A DNA stretch of 64,000 nucleotides from an uncultured Sulfitobacter sp. (GCF_947497275.1 NZ_CANMFS010000006.1:186001-250000); one strand, 5' to 3'. Positions 36,506 to 47,632 are shown, numbered from the stretch's first letter. A program made the numbers and translations. Notes: generated from the letters alone by a model not told the origin.

Positions 36506-37446
36506 ACGTAGCGGGCCGCGCTTTCAAAGTGGGGCTTGCATGTACGCTTGCCGCCGGTCCTGTCGCGGCTGTCGAGCTGCGCCTACCCCAGACGGCGCGG
36601 CAGACGGTCGAGCGCAATACCCCGCTTGACCGTTACCGCGCGCCGGTCGATGTGTACGAAAACGGGGCGCTGCGCAGTGTCGACATCGACGGCGCGGTGG
36701 CCCGCAGCGTCTGGCGGATCGACCAGCAAGGGCTGACGCCCCTGCAGATCGCGGCGCCGTTGCGGGCGCAGATCGAAGAGGCAGGATACGAGATCGTGCT
36801 GGATTGCGCAGCCACGGCCTGCGGCGGCTATGATTTCCGGTTCGCGACCGAAGTTTTGCCCGGCCCGAACATGTACGTCAATCTTCGTGATTTCCATTTC
36901 ATCACCGGGCTGCGCGGCGACGCGGATGCACCGGAGGCGGCGGTGACCGTCTTTGCCAGCAGCGGCAGCGCAGTGTCCTATGTGCAGATCATTCAGGCCG
37001 GGGAGGCGGCAGCGGAGGATGCGCCGGACGTCGTGGCCCTGCCACCCGAGGCGCAAGTGGCAGTGCCGCCCGCATCGTTCGAAGAGGCGCTGGAGCGCGA
37101 CGGGCGGATCGTCCTGACCAGTCTGGATTTCGCAAGCGGTACCTCGACCCTAGGTGAAGGACCGTTCGCGGCACTCGATGCGTTGGCGCAGGTGATGCAG
37201 GATCAGCCCAATCTGCGTGTGGCTCTTGTCGGACATACTGATACGGTCGGTGCACTGGATATGAACATCGGTTTGTCGCGCGCGCGCGCACAATCCGTGC
37301 GGGCGCGATTGATAGAACGATACGGCGTTGCCGCAGGGCGGCTGGATGCGGAAGGCATGGGGTATCTCGCGCCGCTGACCAGCAACACCACGGAGGCCGG
37401 GCGCGAGGAAAACCGGCGTGTCGAGGCCATTGTGGTGGCATTCTGA
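36502..37446 (+). CDS. OmpA-family protein
   Basis: 314-residue exported protein: signal peptide ~1-23 (FKVGLACTLAAGPVAA), an unassigned N-terminal domain of ~170 residues, a Pro/Ala-rich linker, and a C-terminal OmpA/MotB peptidoglycan-binding domain with LRVALVGHTDTVGALDMNIGLSRARAQSV and EENRRVEAIVV. The start overlaps the AhpD-like gene (ATGA). Likely anchors envelope material to peptidoglycan. Confidence 0.9.
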   Translation: MNVAGRAFKVGLACTLAAGPVAAVELRLPQTARQTVERNTPLDRYRAPVDVYENGALRSVDIDGAVARSVWRIDQQGLTPLQIAAPLRAQIEEAGYEIVLDCAATACGGYDFRFATEVLPGPNMYVNLRDFHFITGLRGDADAPEAAVTVFASSGSAVSYVQIIQAGEAAAEDAPDVVALPPEAQVAVPPASFEEALERDGRIVLTSLDFASGTSTLGEGPFAALDALAQVMQDQPNLRVALVGHTDTVGALDMNIGLSRARAQSVRARLIERYGVAAGRLDAEGMGYLAPLTSNTTEAGREENRRVEAIVVAF

Positions 37447-37532
37447 ATGTCCGGGTTCACAGAATTCCCCTGTGTTTACAGACGTTACCGGTGCTGATAG
37501 GCAACGCCTGCATTGGCTAGTGGGAATACGAC

Positions 37533-38363
37533 ATGAAGCCGCTCATTATTTCGCTTACGACGATACCGCCGCGCATGGCGATGATCGGACCGACCCTGCG
37601 CGCCTTGCTGGCGCAAACGGCCAATGTGTCCGAGATCCGCCTGAACATTGCGCGCAAATACCGCCGCTTTGATTTTGATCCTGCGACGATGCCCTCCTAT
37701 CCGGAGGGAATACGTGTGTGCCTTGTGGATGAAGATTTCGGTCCGGCAACGAAGGTACTGCCGACTGTTCGGGCGCACGCGGGCGAGGATGTCGAGATTC
37801 TGTTTTGCGATGATGATCAGATCTATGGCCCCGGTTGGGCACAACAATTCGTTGATGCGCGTGCCCAGGTACCGGACGCCTGCATCGTCGAGACCGGCAG
37901 AGACCTTTATGTCCGCGATGGGCATCGGACCTGTTCGGGTGTCGAAGCGATGCTGCCGCGTGCGGCGCGCCGGAAGAAGAATTTTCGCTACCGTTTGTAC
38001 CGTGCGCTGACGCTGGGGCGCCGGTTGCCGCCACGGTACGCCACACCCGGTTATCTGGATCTGTTCAAGGGGTACCGCGGCGCGATGATCCGCCCCGATT
38101 TCCTGCCGGAAGCGACTTTCGAGATACCGGATGTGATGTGGACGCACGATGATTACTGGCTGTCAGGCCAGATGGCCGCGCACGGTGTCCCGATCTGGTG
38201 CTTTGCGGGCAAAACACCGTGGACTGCGCCGCACGGTGCCGCGCGGATGAGCGCGCTTTTGAACTGGAGCTATCAGGGGTATGGCCGCAAGGAAACGAGC
38301 GCGCTCATGCTGAGGTTCTTTCAAGACACCCATGATCTGTGGCGCAACGCGGACCCGCGCTGA
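37533..38363 (+). CDS. Putative GT-A fold glycosyltransferase
   Basis: 276 residues. It begins KPLIISLTTIPPRMAMIGPTL, as in small GT2-like proteins, and carries an acidic cluster ILFCDDDQIYGPGWA at ~90-103 suited to metal/nucleotide-sugar binding. A second acidic motif MWTHDDYWLSGQMA occurs late. No membrane helix or signal peptide, so cytoplasmic. Stands alone between the OmpA gene and a convergent LysR gene. Sugar donor and acceptor unknown. Confidence 0.75.
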   Translation: MKPLIISLTTIPPRMAMIGPTLRALLAQTANVSEIRLNIARKYRRFDFDPATMPSYPEGIRVCLVDEDFGPATKVLPTVRAHAGEDVEILFCDDDQIYGPGWAQQFVDARAQVPDACIVETGRDLYVRDGHRTCSGVEAMLPRAARRKKNFRYRLYRALTLGRRLPPRYATPGYLDLFKGYRGAMIRPDFLPEATFEIPDVMWTHDDYWLSGQMAAHGVPIWCFAGKTPWTAPHGAARMSALLNWSYQGYGRKETSALMLRFFQDTHDLWRNADPR

Positions 38364-38365
38364 AC

Positions 38366-38402
38366 GAAAAGACCCCCGATGTTGCTGGGCAATACCGGGG
38401 GC
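38366..38402 (-). terminator. Terminator of the LysR gene (minus strand)
   Basis: Stem CCCCCG (38373-38378) with CGGGGG (38396-38401) and a 17-base loop; on the minus strand it is followed by a T-rich stretch (TCTTTTCG). It lies between the convergent glycosyltransferase and LysR genes. Confidence 0.6.
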
Positions 38403-38438
38403 GAGTTCACCGAGGGGAGATGGTGTTCGTGTGTCTGG

Positions 38439-39344
38439 TTACCAGTCGCTGGGGCCTTTTTCGGCGAAAGCGTGGACCAGAAAATCAATGAAGGCGCGGA
38501 CCTTGGGCTGGGTGAAGCGGCCCGGAGGATAGACGGCGTAGATGCCTTGTGTCTCGAGCGGCAGATCCGGGATCGCGTCCTCGACCAGTCCCTTTTCCAT
38601 CGCGTCGGCGTAGAGAAAGCTGGGCAGATAGGCGATTCCGAGGCCCGAGATGGCTGCGTTGAGCAGCGATTGGCCGTCGTTGACCGAGAGCCACCCCGCC
38701 GTGCGCACCTGGCGTTTTTCGCCCGAGGGGGCCGTCAGTTTCCAGACGTTGCCCGAGGACTGATTGGAGTAGTGCAGCAGCTTGTGGTCGTTAAGATCGT
38801 CGATCTTCTCGGGGCGTCCGAATTTCTGGAAATAGGAAGGCGAGGCGATCATGCGCTTCGTCGTTTCCGTCAGTTTGCGGGCGCGCAGGGTGCTGTCTTC
38901 CAGCTCTCCGATGCGCACGGCCATGTCGAAGCCTTCGGAGATCAGTTCGACGTAGCGGTTGTTGAGCACCATGTTGACGGTGATGTCGGGGAAATCACCC
39001 AGAAATTCCGACAGGACCGGCGACAGGTGATTGACACCGAAATCGGTGGCGACCGAGATCCGCAGCAGGCCCGACGGGGCCGATTGCATTGATGTCACCA
39101 GCGCATCCGCTTCGCCCGCATCATTGAGAACGCGGCGGGCACGGTCGTAGTAGGCGAGGCCGATTTCGGTGGGAGAGACCCGACGTGTGGTGCGGTTGAG
39201 AAGCCGTGCGCCAAGGCGGGCCTCAAGCGACGAGACGTGTTTGGAGACGGCTGATTTGGAAATCCCCATCTTCTTGGCGGCGTCGGTAAAGCCGCCCTGA
39301 TCCACCACGGTGGCGAACGCTTCCATTTCTGTCAGGCGGTCCAT
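38439..39344 (-). CDS. LysR-family transcriptional regulator
   Basis: 301-residue LysR regulator. The N-terminal winged helix reads MDRLTEMEAFATVVDQGGFT with the recognition helix KKMGISKSAVSKHVSSLEARLG, followed by LLNRTTRRVSPTEIG. The remaining ~210 residues form the inducer-binding domain. GAAGGGG precedes the ATG. Similar to the DsdC/CrgA-like 'HTH_1 + substrate' group with NRTTR motif; regulated genes are not evident because neighbours face away or are unrelated. Confidence 0.94.
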   Translation of the reverse strand: MDRLTEMEAFATVVDQGGFTDAAKKMGISKSAVSKHVSSLEARLGARLLNRTTRRVSPTEIGLAYYDRARRVLNDAGEADALVTSMQSAPSGLLRISVATDFGVNHLSPVLSEFLGDFPDITVNMVLNNRYVELISEGFDMAVRIGELEDSTLRARKLTETTKRMIASPSYFQKFGRPEKIDDLNDHKLLHYSNQSSGNVWKLTAPSGEKRQVRTAGWLSVNDGQSLLNAAISGLGIAYLPSFLYADAMEKGLVEDAIPDLPLETQGIYAVYPPGRFTQPKVRAFIDFLVHAFAEKGPSDW

Positions 39345-39492
39345 GTGCCGTCCCCTTCAACTTTATGTTTCGAGGGTCAGCTATGATGGTTGAATAGGGC
39401 GCAAACGGGGCAGGGGTGGGACAGTAGCAAGGTAATTGCCGCGACCGTTGAAGTTTGGGAAACAGGTGAACGATGTGTTTCCGCGCTGTGTT

Positions 39493-40434
39493 TCAGATCC
39501 AGCGGGTGAGTTTGAGTATCACCAGCAGGGCCGCGGCCATTGCAACCATTGAAAGGCACAGGATGGCGAAGGCGGCAGGGCTCTCGACGCCGGGCATGCC
39601 GGCGACGTTCACGCCGAACAGGCCGGTGATGAAGCTGAGCGGCAGAAATACCGCCGCCGCGATGGAAATTGCGTAGCTGTGGCGTGCCATGCGCTGGGCG
39701 ATCAGGTTCTCATGTTCCTCGGACACCGAGACGAGGCGGTCGCGCAACGCATCGAGTTCTTCGACCGCGATGGTCGAGCGGTTGGCCAGTTCGCGCAGTT
39801 GCAGGGCGGAGGGTTCGGGCAGTATCGGCAGGTCGATCGCGGCGAGTTTGGTCAGGGCGATGCGTTGCGGTTCAAGATAGCGGCGCAGGCGGATCACGCT
39901 GCGGCGGTTGTCGGCGAGATCGGGCGGCAACGGCGTTGCTCTGTCTTCGAGGTCGTCTTCGTAGAAATCGGCGATCGCGTCGATGCGCGCGACCTCCTGT
40001 TGGATCCGCAGGGTCAGGCTGGTGATGAGCGTTTCGAGAAAGGCGGCGACGGTGGGCGGGGCGGTTTGCGCCTGTGCCGATTGGCGGATTGTGTCGATGG
40101 CAAACACCTTTTGCCGGCGCACGGTGACGATGGCACCGGTTTCCACCCACATGCGGACCGATATCATTTCGTCGGCGTCCTGGCCTGTATTCATGTTGAT
40201 GCCCCGGAGGTTGAGCAGCAGGCCGTCGTTGTAACGGTCACAGCGGGGGCGGGTTTCGTCCTGCAACAGGGTTCCTGCGGGGATCGGCGCGAGATGTTGT
40301 GTGGCCCAGGGTGCAAAGCCCGTATCGGACAGATCGAAGTGCCACCACCGGTAGGAACCCGGCCCGGTGAGCGCCATGTCATCGGGTGTTTTGGTCGTGC
40401 CGTCGGGGTAGACGTCGAAAACGCATAGGGGCAT
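39493..40434 (-). CDS. zntB: CorA-family metal transporter, ZntB-like
   Basis: 313-residue CorA-superfamily channel. Soluble N-terminal funnel, a long helix, then two C-terminal membrane helices (YAISIAAAVFLPLSFITGLF and AFAILCLSMVAMAAALLVILK). The pore signature is GVNVAGMPG, the GxN form characteristic of ZntB rather than the strict GMN of CorA, suggesting Zn(II) efflux or uptake. I start at 40434 because AGGA lies 8 bases upstream; ATG 40467 is possible but has no ribosome site. Faces the foreign-looking region at its 5' side. Confidence 0.9.
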   Translation of the reverse strand: MPLCVFDVYPDGTTKTPDDMALTGPGSYRWWHFDLSDTGFAPWATQHLAPIPAGTLLQDETRPRCDRYNDGLLLNLRGINMNTGQDADEMISVRMWVETGAIVTVRRQKVFAIDTIRQSAQAQTAPPTVAAFLETLITSLTLRIQQEVARIDAIADFYEDDLEDRATPLPPDLADNRRSVIRLRRYLEPQRIALTKLAAIDLPILPEPSALQLRELANRSTIAVEELDALRDRLVSVSEEHENLIAQRMARHSYAISIAAAVFLPLSFITGLFGVNVAGMPGVESPAAFAILCLSMVAMAAALLVILKLTRWI

Positions 40435-40675
40435 GGGCCGGGTCCTGTGGAAGGGCGTATGGTCCATGACTACGCCGCGCGCGGGGCGTTTTCAATCGGA
40501 CATGGGCGCGGGATGGGGCGCAGGGGGCGCTGCCCGGCCGTTAATTGCAGTGTTTCCGTCGGATCTGATCCATATCAACCAGATGGTGCGCGCTCAATAG
40601 AGTGATCCACGCTATAAAGGCACTTTGCGTGCAGGAAATGCTTGCCTATCGACCAGTTAGCGCTTTCCTGGGCGT

Positions 40676-41434
40676 ATTGTTAAACTTGTTCTCTTTCATA
40701 AGGCCGACTCGATCTACGAGGACGAGCCGGACGTCGTCTACGAATTTCCACGCCGCTATCTCAGGGCGGTTGAGGAGGCTGTCGATGACTGGGTCGTATA
40801 CTTCGAGCCGGTCAAATCCGGGCCGCGCGGCTACTTCGCTGTGGCGAAGATCGAACAGGTGATACCAAAGCCGGGCGTAGTAGGGCGGTTCCTTGCGCTG
40901 ATTGAGTCCAATAGCTTCCTGCCTTTCGACTGCGAAGTGCCGCGGCTTTTGAATGGACGGCCACTAGAGACATCCATGACACAGCCGGATGGTTCTCCCA
41001 AAAGAGGCGGTGCCGCACAGCTAGCTGTCAGACGTCTGCCGGAGGCAGACTTTGCGCGTATCGTTAACCTTGGACTACCGCAGGACCTAGAGCGGATCGA
41101 GGCGACGCGCTACAATCCGCAGTTGGCAGAGCTTGGCGAGGGAGCCGAGCCCTTTGAACGTCCTGTATTGGAGCGGCTGACGCGCCGACCTTATCGAGAT
41201 GTTGCGTTCCGGCGCAAGGTGCGCGCGGCCTATGGCTATCGCTGTGCGATGGCGGGCCTGATGCTACGCAATGGTGGTGGGCGTCCGGAAGTGCAGGCGG
41301 CGCACAATCGGCCTGCTGAGAGCCAACGAAGCGACTCGGTGCGCAACGGGCTGGCGTTGTCGGGAACATTGCACTGGATGTTTGATCGGGGTCTGATCTC
41401 GATCGCTGACGACTGCGAGACGATCCTTGTGTCC
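40676..41434 (+). pseudogene. HNH endonuclease remnant: start codon lost, 3' end replaced
   Basis: From 40661 the frame reads through recognisable HNH restriction-endonuclease sequence (FHKADSIYEDEPDVVYEFPR, DDWVVYFEPVKSGPRGYFA), but the first ATG/GTG/TTG in frame is GTG 40841; where the protein should begin (40676) stands ATT. The nuclease core is intact: His in VQAAHNRPAE, Asn in RNGLALSGTL and His in LHWMFDRGLIS. The normal ending is missing; after ILVS (to ~41434) the frame continues without a break into helicase-like sequence. I call it a pseudogene, although a GTG-started or ATT-started protein cannot be excluded. A GCC-to-AT shift in composition begins near here. Confidence 0.65.
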
Positions 41435-41779
41435 TGGCAGGAAAACGGACGCTACGAGAATGCAAATAAGCTTATTCCCGAAGCATTTGTTCAGGAGCAT
41501 TTTGTTCTTGGTAGGGAACCTGAGAGCGGCGTAGTGGTCATAAATATTCACAAATCCAAAAGTAAGGAATTTGACGAGGTCATAATTTTCGATGGTTTTA
41601 ATTTGGTATTAAGGGAACAGGTCGTCCAAGGGCCATTCCAGCGTATTTGGTTTGATAATGCTGTCAACGACGATACCAAACAAAATTTGAGGGTTGCTGT
41701 CACTCGCTCGCGGTCGAGAACGACAATACTCACACCGCAATTCGGACCCTGTGGATTGTTGGATAATCTCGATAAATAG
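41435..41779 (+). pseudogene. UvrD/Rep-type helicase, C-terminal fragment fused to HNH frame
   Basis: About 114 residues that match the end of superfamily-1 helicases: GVVVINIHKSKSKEFDEVII corresponds to motif V (usually HKSKGKEFD; the Gly is Ser here), and NLRVAVTRSRSRTTILTP to motif VI with its R-x-x-VAxTR core. Everything upstream of motif V is absent. The piece is in frame with the HNH remnant, so one 312-residue chimera could be read from GTG 40841 to 41779. It is distinctly AT-richer than neighbouring genes. Probably what remains after a deletion between two genes of a defence cluster. Confidence 0.65.
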
Positions 41780-42165
41780 AGTTGTTGTGTCACTTGAACA
41801 CGGGCATTTAACGCGAATGCTGCGCTGCATCGTCAGACGCATTGCTAAACTTCTGCTTTGGGCCGTTCTTGACGGACCAGCTTATGCTGAAAATGCGAAG
41901 ACCTCCGCCCCGCATGTGTTCAGTTTGGGCTCGGGGCAGAATTTGCACTTTGAGGCTTTGAAGCAGTTAACTGCGCACTGGATGCGACGGCCTGTAAGTT
42001 CGCGTGGCGGTCTTTCTTTCTCGAGCTATACTGATCATAAAATTTTAAAATCGCTCAACAATTCACTGTCGGGCAGGGGGCTCTGCCCCGCCCCTGCTCC
42101 CTGCGGGATCAGGGACCCCCCGGGATACTTCTTGCCAAAAGAAATGGAGCGGGACAGGTGCTGTT
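41780..42165. other. 386-bp intergenic stretch without a credible gene
   Basis: Between the helicase fragment and the convergent FadH-like gene. An open frame runs through it but its product has no family resemblance and mixed composition. The last ~80 bp are a copy of a dispersed repeat. The AT-rich patch at ~42030-42060 suggests imported DNA. Confidence 0.5.
42070..42147 (+). repeat. Dispersed intergenic repeat, copy 1 (with hairpin)
   Basis: Contains GGGGC-TCT-GCCCC, then a GC-rich spacer, GACCCCCCGGGATA, and TTGCCAAAAGAAATGGAG. The same order of blocks occurs at 58571-58620. The small hairpin plus conserved tail resembles the repetitive extragenic elements common in Rhodobacteraceae genomes. 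It adjoins the 3' end of the FadH-like gene. Confidence 0.6.
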
Positions 42166-44253
<2,088 letters not shown>

Positions 44254-44345
44254 TCACCCCGTACGCGGCGTCAGACGGCATTGCTTTTGCCGCGCGGCGA
44301 GGTGATGTAGGTAGTGATGAAGCTGATATGGAACGGGATGCGCGG

Positions 44346-44828
44346 ATGACCCCTGACGAGATTGCGAAACTACCCTATCGGCCCTGTGTCGGCGTGATGC
44401 TGGTGAACCGGGCCGGAGAGGTGTTCGTGGGCCAGCGGCTGGACCGGGACACCGATGCCTGGCAGATGCCGCAGGGCGGTGTGGACCCGGGCGAGGATCC
44501 GCGCGACGCGGCGTTGCGCGAATTGGAGGAAGAAACCGGAATTCCGCGCGATCTGGTGCGCGTCGAGGCCGAGAGCGCGGGATGGCTTCCGTATGAATTG
44601 CCGTATGATCTGGTGCCGAAGATCTGGAAGGGCCGGTTTCGCGGGCAGGAGCAGAAATGGTTCCTGCTGCGCTTTGAAGGGACGGACGACCAGGTGAACA
44701 TCGCCACACAGATCCCCGAATTCAGCGCGTGGCGCTGGATCGGAGCGGATGAAATGCTGAAGGGGATCGTGCCGTTCAAGCGGGATGTCTATGCGTCGGT
44801 AATCCGCGAATTCCGGGAGCATCTGTGA
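44346..44828 (+). CDS. rppH: RNA pyrophosphohydrolase RppH
   Basis: 160-residue Nudix hydrolase that trims 5'-triphosphate RNA and so triggers decay. [19 protein letters not shown] is the family's usual start; the Nudix box is [23 protein letters not shown], split here as [14 protein letters not shown] and RELEEETGI, with the two metal-binding Glu. [10 protein letters not shown] and [13 protein letters not shown] are further RppH marks. ATG 44346 chosen by family length; ATG 44328 is an alternative. Overlaps the next gene. Confidence 0.94.
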   Translation: MTPDEIAKLPYRPCVGVMLVNRAGEVFVGQRLDRDTDAWQMPQGGVDPGEDPRDAALRELEEETGIPRDLVRVEAESAGWLPYELPYDLVPKIWKGRFRGQEQKWFLLRFEGTDDQVNIATQIPEFSAWRWIGADEMLKGIVPFKRDVYASVIREFREHL

Positions 44829-45310
44829 TGCGCGTGCTTGCCCTGATTGCCCTCTGCCTGCCGTTTCAGGCGCGGGCGCTGTCGTGTTTGCCGCACGCGA
44901 TAGAGGCGACGTTTCAGGAGGCGGAGGCCTCGGAGGCGGCATTCGTCATTGTGCAGGGGCGGCTTGATTTCGATGCGGGCGCCTTGCCGCAGACCGATCT
45001 GGCAAACCAGAACGCCACGCCGCCGATGACATCAATCGACGCGGAGTTGCTGGGTATGGCGCTGGGGGCGTCGGGTTTTGACGTGCCCTACGACCAGCCG
45101 GTCACGCTGGTGGTTGCGTGTTATGGTCCGTGGTGTGCCAGTGCGCAAGAGGGCGGCGACGTGCTTGCCTTTGTCGAGCGGCGTCCGGGCGCGCGCGATG
45201 TCGTGACGGTGACGCCGTGCGGCGGATACCTGTTTGCCACGCCGACGCCCGCGATGATCGACGCGGTGCGCCAGTGTTTCAACGGCGGCGCGTGCGAGAT
45301 CACTCGATAA
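44828..45310 (+). CDS. Secreted hypothetical protein (160 residues)
   Basis: Begins with a signal peptide ([17 protein letters not shown]), followed by a small Cys-containing domain: Cys in LSCLPHAIEATF, ACYGPWCAS, VTPCGGYLF and RQCFNGGACEI. The even spread of six cysteines suggests disulfides in the periplasm. I do not recognise a family. It starts at the ATG sharing the last base of the rppH stop (GTG 44825 possible) and its 3' end overlaps the convergent acetyltransferase gene by 11 bp. Context gives no function. Confidence 0.7.
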   Translation: MRVLALIALCLPFQARALSCLPHAIEATFQEAEASEAAFVIVQGRLDFDAGALPQTDLANQNATPPMTSIDAELLGMALGASGFDVPYDQPVTLVVACYGPWCASAQEGGDVLAFVERRPGARDVVTVTPCGGYLFATPTPAMIDAVRQCFNGGACEITR

Positions 45311-45893
45311 TCGGGATGTGCGCGCCGGCGTTCCTTGGCAGCGGACCCGCGAGGCGGGGATCGTCGTCGATCTCGACTTCGCGTTTGTAGGCGGTAAAGC
45401 CGCTGCGGCGGTAGAATTCGAGCGCCTGGGCGCTGTCGTTCGAGCAGGTGTGGACGTGAAAGCGGCTGACGCCCGGTGCCCAGGCGCGGGTTGTCGCCTC
45501 GTTCATCAGATACCGGCCCGCACCGGTGCCGATGAGCGACGCTGCCAGCCCGAAGTAGGCCAGTTCGCAGTGTCTGTCCTGCCGGAAATCAAGTTCCATC
45601 AAGGCGGAGTCGATGCCGTCGCGCGTCAGGGTGAAGGTATGCACCTTCGGATCATCGAGCGTGCCGGCGAGCGCCTCGTCGGACAGCTTCAGCCGCCCGT
45701 ACCACAGCCAGTCGGTGCCGACGCGGTTGAAGAGGGCGCGGTATTCCTGCGGTGTGGGCGTGATTTGCCGGAACCTAACACCTTGGGGCGGTGTGATGTC
45801 GCGCAGGACGGGACGTGACAACATTTCGAGGTGAGTGACCACCACCGCCATTTTGCCCTGCGGGACGCCATAGACTCCATCGGACAGCATCAT
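45300..45893 (-). CDS. GNAT-family N-acetyltransferase
   Basis: 197 residues; acetyl-CoA motif A is AASLIGTGAGRYLMNEATTRA (shown by IGTGAGRYLM) and motif B CSNDSAQALEFYRRSGFTAY. The WLWYGRLKLSDEALAG segment occurs in a family of proteobacterial acetyltransferases of unknown substrate. Start at ATG 45893, overlapping the adenosine-kinase stop (ATGA), third gene of an nth-adenosine kinase-acetyltransferase operon. Confidence 0.88.
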   Translation of the reverse strand: MMLSDGVYGVPQGKMAVVVTHLEMLSRPVLRDITPPQGVRFRQITPTPQEYRALFNRVGTDWLWYGRLKLSDEALAGTLDDPKVHTFTLTRDGIDSALMELDFRQDRHCELAYFGLAASLIGTGAGRYLMNEATTRAWAPGVSRFHVHTCSNDSAQALEFYRRSGFTAYKREVEIDDDPRLAGPLPRNAGAHIPIIE

Positions 45894-46879
45894 ATCAGCC
45901 CGATCTTCCTGAACTCCGCCAGCATGTCGCGCTGGGGGCGGGGGCCAATGTGGGATATGACTTCGGCGGCGCACAGGTTGCCCATGCGCCCGCAGGCTTC
46001 GAGCGATTGGCCGGTCGCCATGCCATAGAGGAAACCGGCGGCGAACTGGTCGCCCGCGCCGGTGGCATCGACAGGGGTAACGCGCGTGACCGGGACATCG
46101 ACGCGGTTGAACCCTTCGATCAGGGTGACGCCGTCACCGCTGCGGGTGCAGACCATCGTAGGGCAGATGGCGGCGGTGCGCGCCATCGCTTCCTCCAGGT
46201 CTTCGGTCTGGAACAGGGATCTGATTTCGGAAGCGTTGCCGATGACGAAATCGAGATCGTGTTCGATCATGTGGAGAAAATCCGCGCGGTGGCGTTCGAC
46301 GCAAAACGGATCGGAGATGGTGATCCCGGCCTTGCCGCCACCCGCCTTGGCCGCGCGCGCGGCCTCGCGGAACGCGGTCTTGCCGGCGTCCTCGTCGAAC
46401 AGATAACCTTCGAGAAACATCAGCTTGGCATTTCCGGCCACATCCGGGGGCACATCGACCGACGACAGGCCGGTAGAGATCCCGAGGTAGGTGTTCATCG
46501 ACCGCTCGCCGTCGGGAGTGACGAAGATCATGCTGCGCGAGGTCGGGGTGGTGCCGTCGGCGACGGGCGGATTGACGAAGTCGATGCCGTTGTCGGTCAT
46601 CGCATCAGCGTAGAAAGTGCCCAGCGCGTCGTCGCGCACCCGCCCGATGAACGCCGCATCAAGGCCCAGCGCACCGGCACCCGCGATGGTGTTCGCCACC
46701 GCACCGCCCGGCGTTTGCAGGCGGTCCTTCATCGCACCATAGAGGGCAACGGCGCGGTCCTGATCGACCAGTTGCATGATGCCTTTCTCGATCGCCATAT
46801 GCGCGAGAAAGCTGTCGTCGGCATGGGTGATCACATCGACGACGGCATTGCCGATGCCGACGATATCGTACTTCTTCAT
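45890..46879 (-). CDS. PfkB-family adenosine kinase
   Basis: 329-residue ribokinase-family sugar/nucleoside kinase. It opens KKYDIVGIGNAVVDVITHAD, carries GGAVANTIAGAGALG (PfkB signature 1 region) and PVDATGAGDQFAAGFLYGM (signature 2, with the catalytic Asp in GAGD). Alphaproteobacterial proteins of this type are annotated adenosine kinase; substrate could also be another nucleoside or sugar. ATGA overlaps on both sides, with nth upstream and the acetyltransferase downstream. Confidence 0.9.
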   Translation of the reverse strand: MKKYDIVGIGNAVVDVITHADDSFLAHMAIEKGIMQLVDQDRAVALYGAMKDRLQTPGGAVANTIAGAGALGLDAAFIGRVRDDALGTFYADAMTDNGIDFVNPPVADGTTPTSRSMIFVTPDGERSMNTYLGISTGLSSVDVPPDVAGNAKLMFLEGYLFDEDAGKTAFREAARAAKAGGGKAGITISDPFCVERHRADFLHMIEHDLDFVIGNASEIRSLFQTEDLEEAMARTAAICPTMVCTRSGDGVTLIEGFNRVDVPVTRVTPVDATGAGDQFAAGFLYGMATGQSLEACGRMGNLCAAEVISHIGPRPQRDMLAEFRKIGLI

Positions 46880-47529
46880 TCGGTCTTCTCCTCGTACGGG
46901 CACAGATCGTTGATGATGCAGGTTTTGCACAGCGGTTTGCGCGCCTTGCAGTGATAGCGGCCATGCAGAATGAGCCAGTGATGCGCGTGCAGCTGAAAAT
47001 CGGCGGGAATGTGATCTTCGATGGCGCGTTCCACCACGTCGACGGTTTTGCCCGGTGCGATTCCGGTGCGGTTGCCGACGCGGAAGATGTGGGTGTCTAC
47101 CGCCTGCGCCGGCAGGTGCCACCACATGTTGAGCACGACATTTGCGGTTTTGCGCCCGACGCCGGGCAGCCCCTGAAGAGCGGCGCGCGAATTAGGCACC
47201 TGTCCGTCGTAGTCGTCCACTAGGATCTGGCTGAGCTTGATCACGTTCTTGGCCTTCTGACGGAACAGGCCGATTGTCTTGATGTATTCGGTCAGCCCCT
47301 CAAGCCCGAGATCAAGCATCTTTTGCGGCGTGTCCGCGACCTTGAACAGCGCGCGCGTCGCCTTGTTCACGCCCGCATCCGTCGCCTGTGCCGACAGCGC
47401 GACGGCGACGACGAGGGTGTAGACGTTCACATGCTCAAGTTCACCCTTGGGTTCGGGCTCCGCTTTGCGAAAGCGTTCCATCATCGCGCGAATGGTGTGG
47501 TAGTCGCGTTGTTTGCTGGGTTTTTCCAT
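46876..47529 (-). CDS. nth: Endonuclease III
   Basis: 217-residue DNA glycosylase/AP lyase for oxidised pyrimidines. The helix-hairpin-helix is LPGVGRKTANVVL with the catalytic Lys, and VDTHIFRVGNRTG contains the catalytic Asp. The 4Fe-4S loop is C-x6-C-x2-C-x5-C in HCKARKPLCKTCIINDLC. Start 47529 gives MEKPSKQRDY; the frame upstream to 47670 crosses the divergent gene. First gene of a three-gene operon. Confidence 0.96.
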   Translation of the reverse strand: MEKPSKQRDYHTIRAMMERFRKAEPEPKGELEHVNVYTLVVAVALSAQATDAGVNKATRALFKVADTPQKMLDLGLEGLTEYIKTIGLFRQKAKNVIKLSQILVDDYDGQVPNSRAALQGLPGVGRKTANVVLNMWWHLPAQAVDTHIFRVGNRTGIAPGKTVDVVERAIEDHIPADFQLHAHHWLILHGRYHCKARKPLCKTCIINDLCPYEEKTE

Positions 47530-47632
47530 GGCGCAGGGTATGCGCGGATTTGGATCAGGGGGCAAGCGTACGCGGGGCGGTTTGCGCAGGAATCGGGTCG
47601 CGGCGGGGGCGGGTGCCGCGTAGTGTGGCGCC

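Noticed and set aside
40519..40545. Third copy of the dispersed repeat
   Set aside because: Only a GGGGGCGCTGCCC-like core is present; the CCCCGGGATA and CCAAAAGAAATG parts are missing.
40676..41779. Intact two-gene defence system
   Set aside because: The helicase keeps only its C-terminal motifs, motif V has lost its glycine and the HNH lacks a standard start, so an active known system is unlikely.
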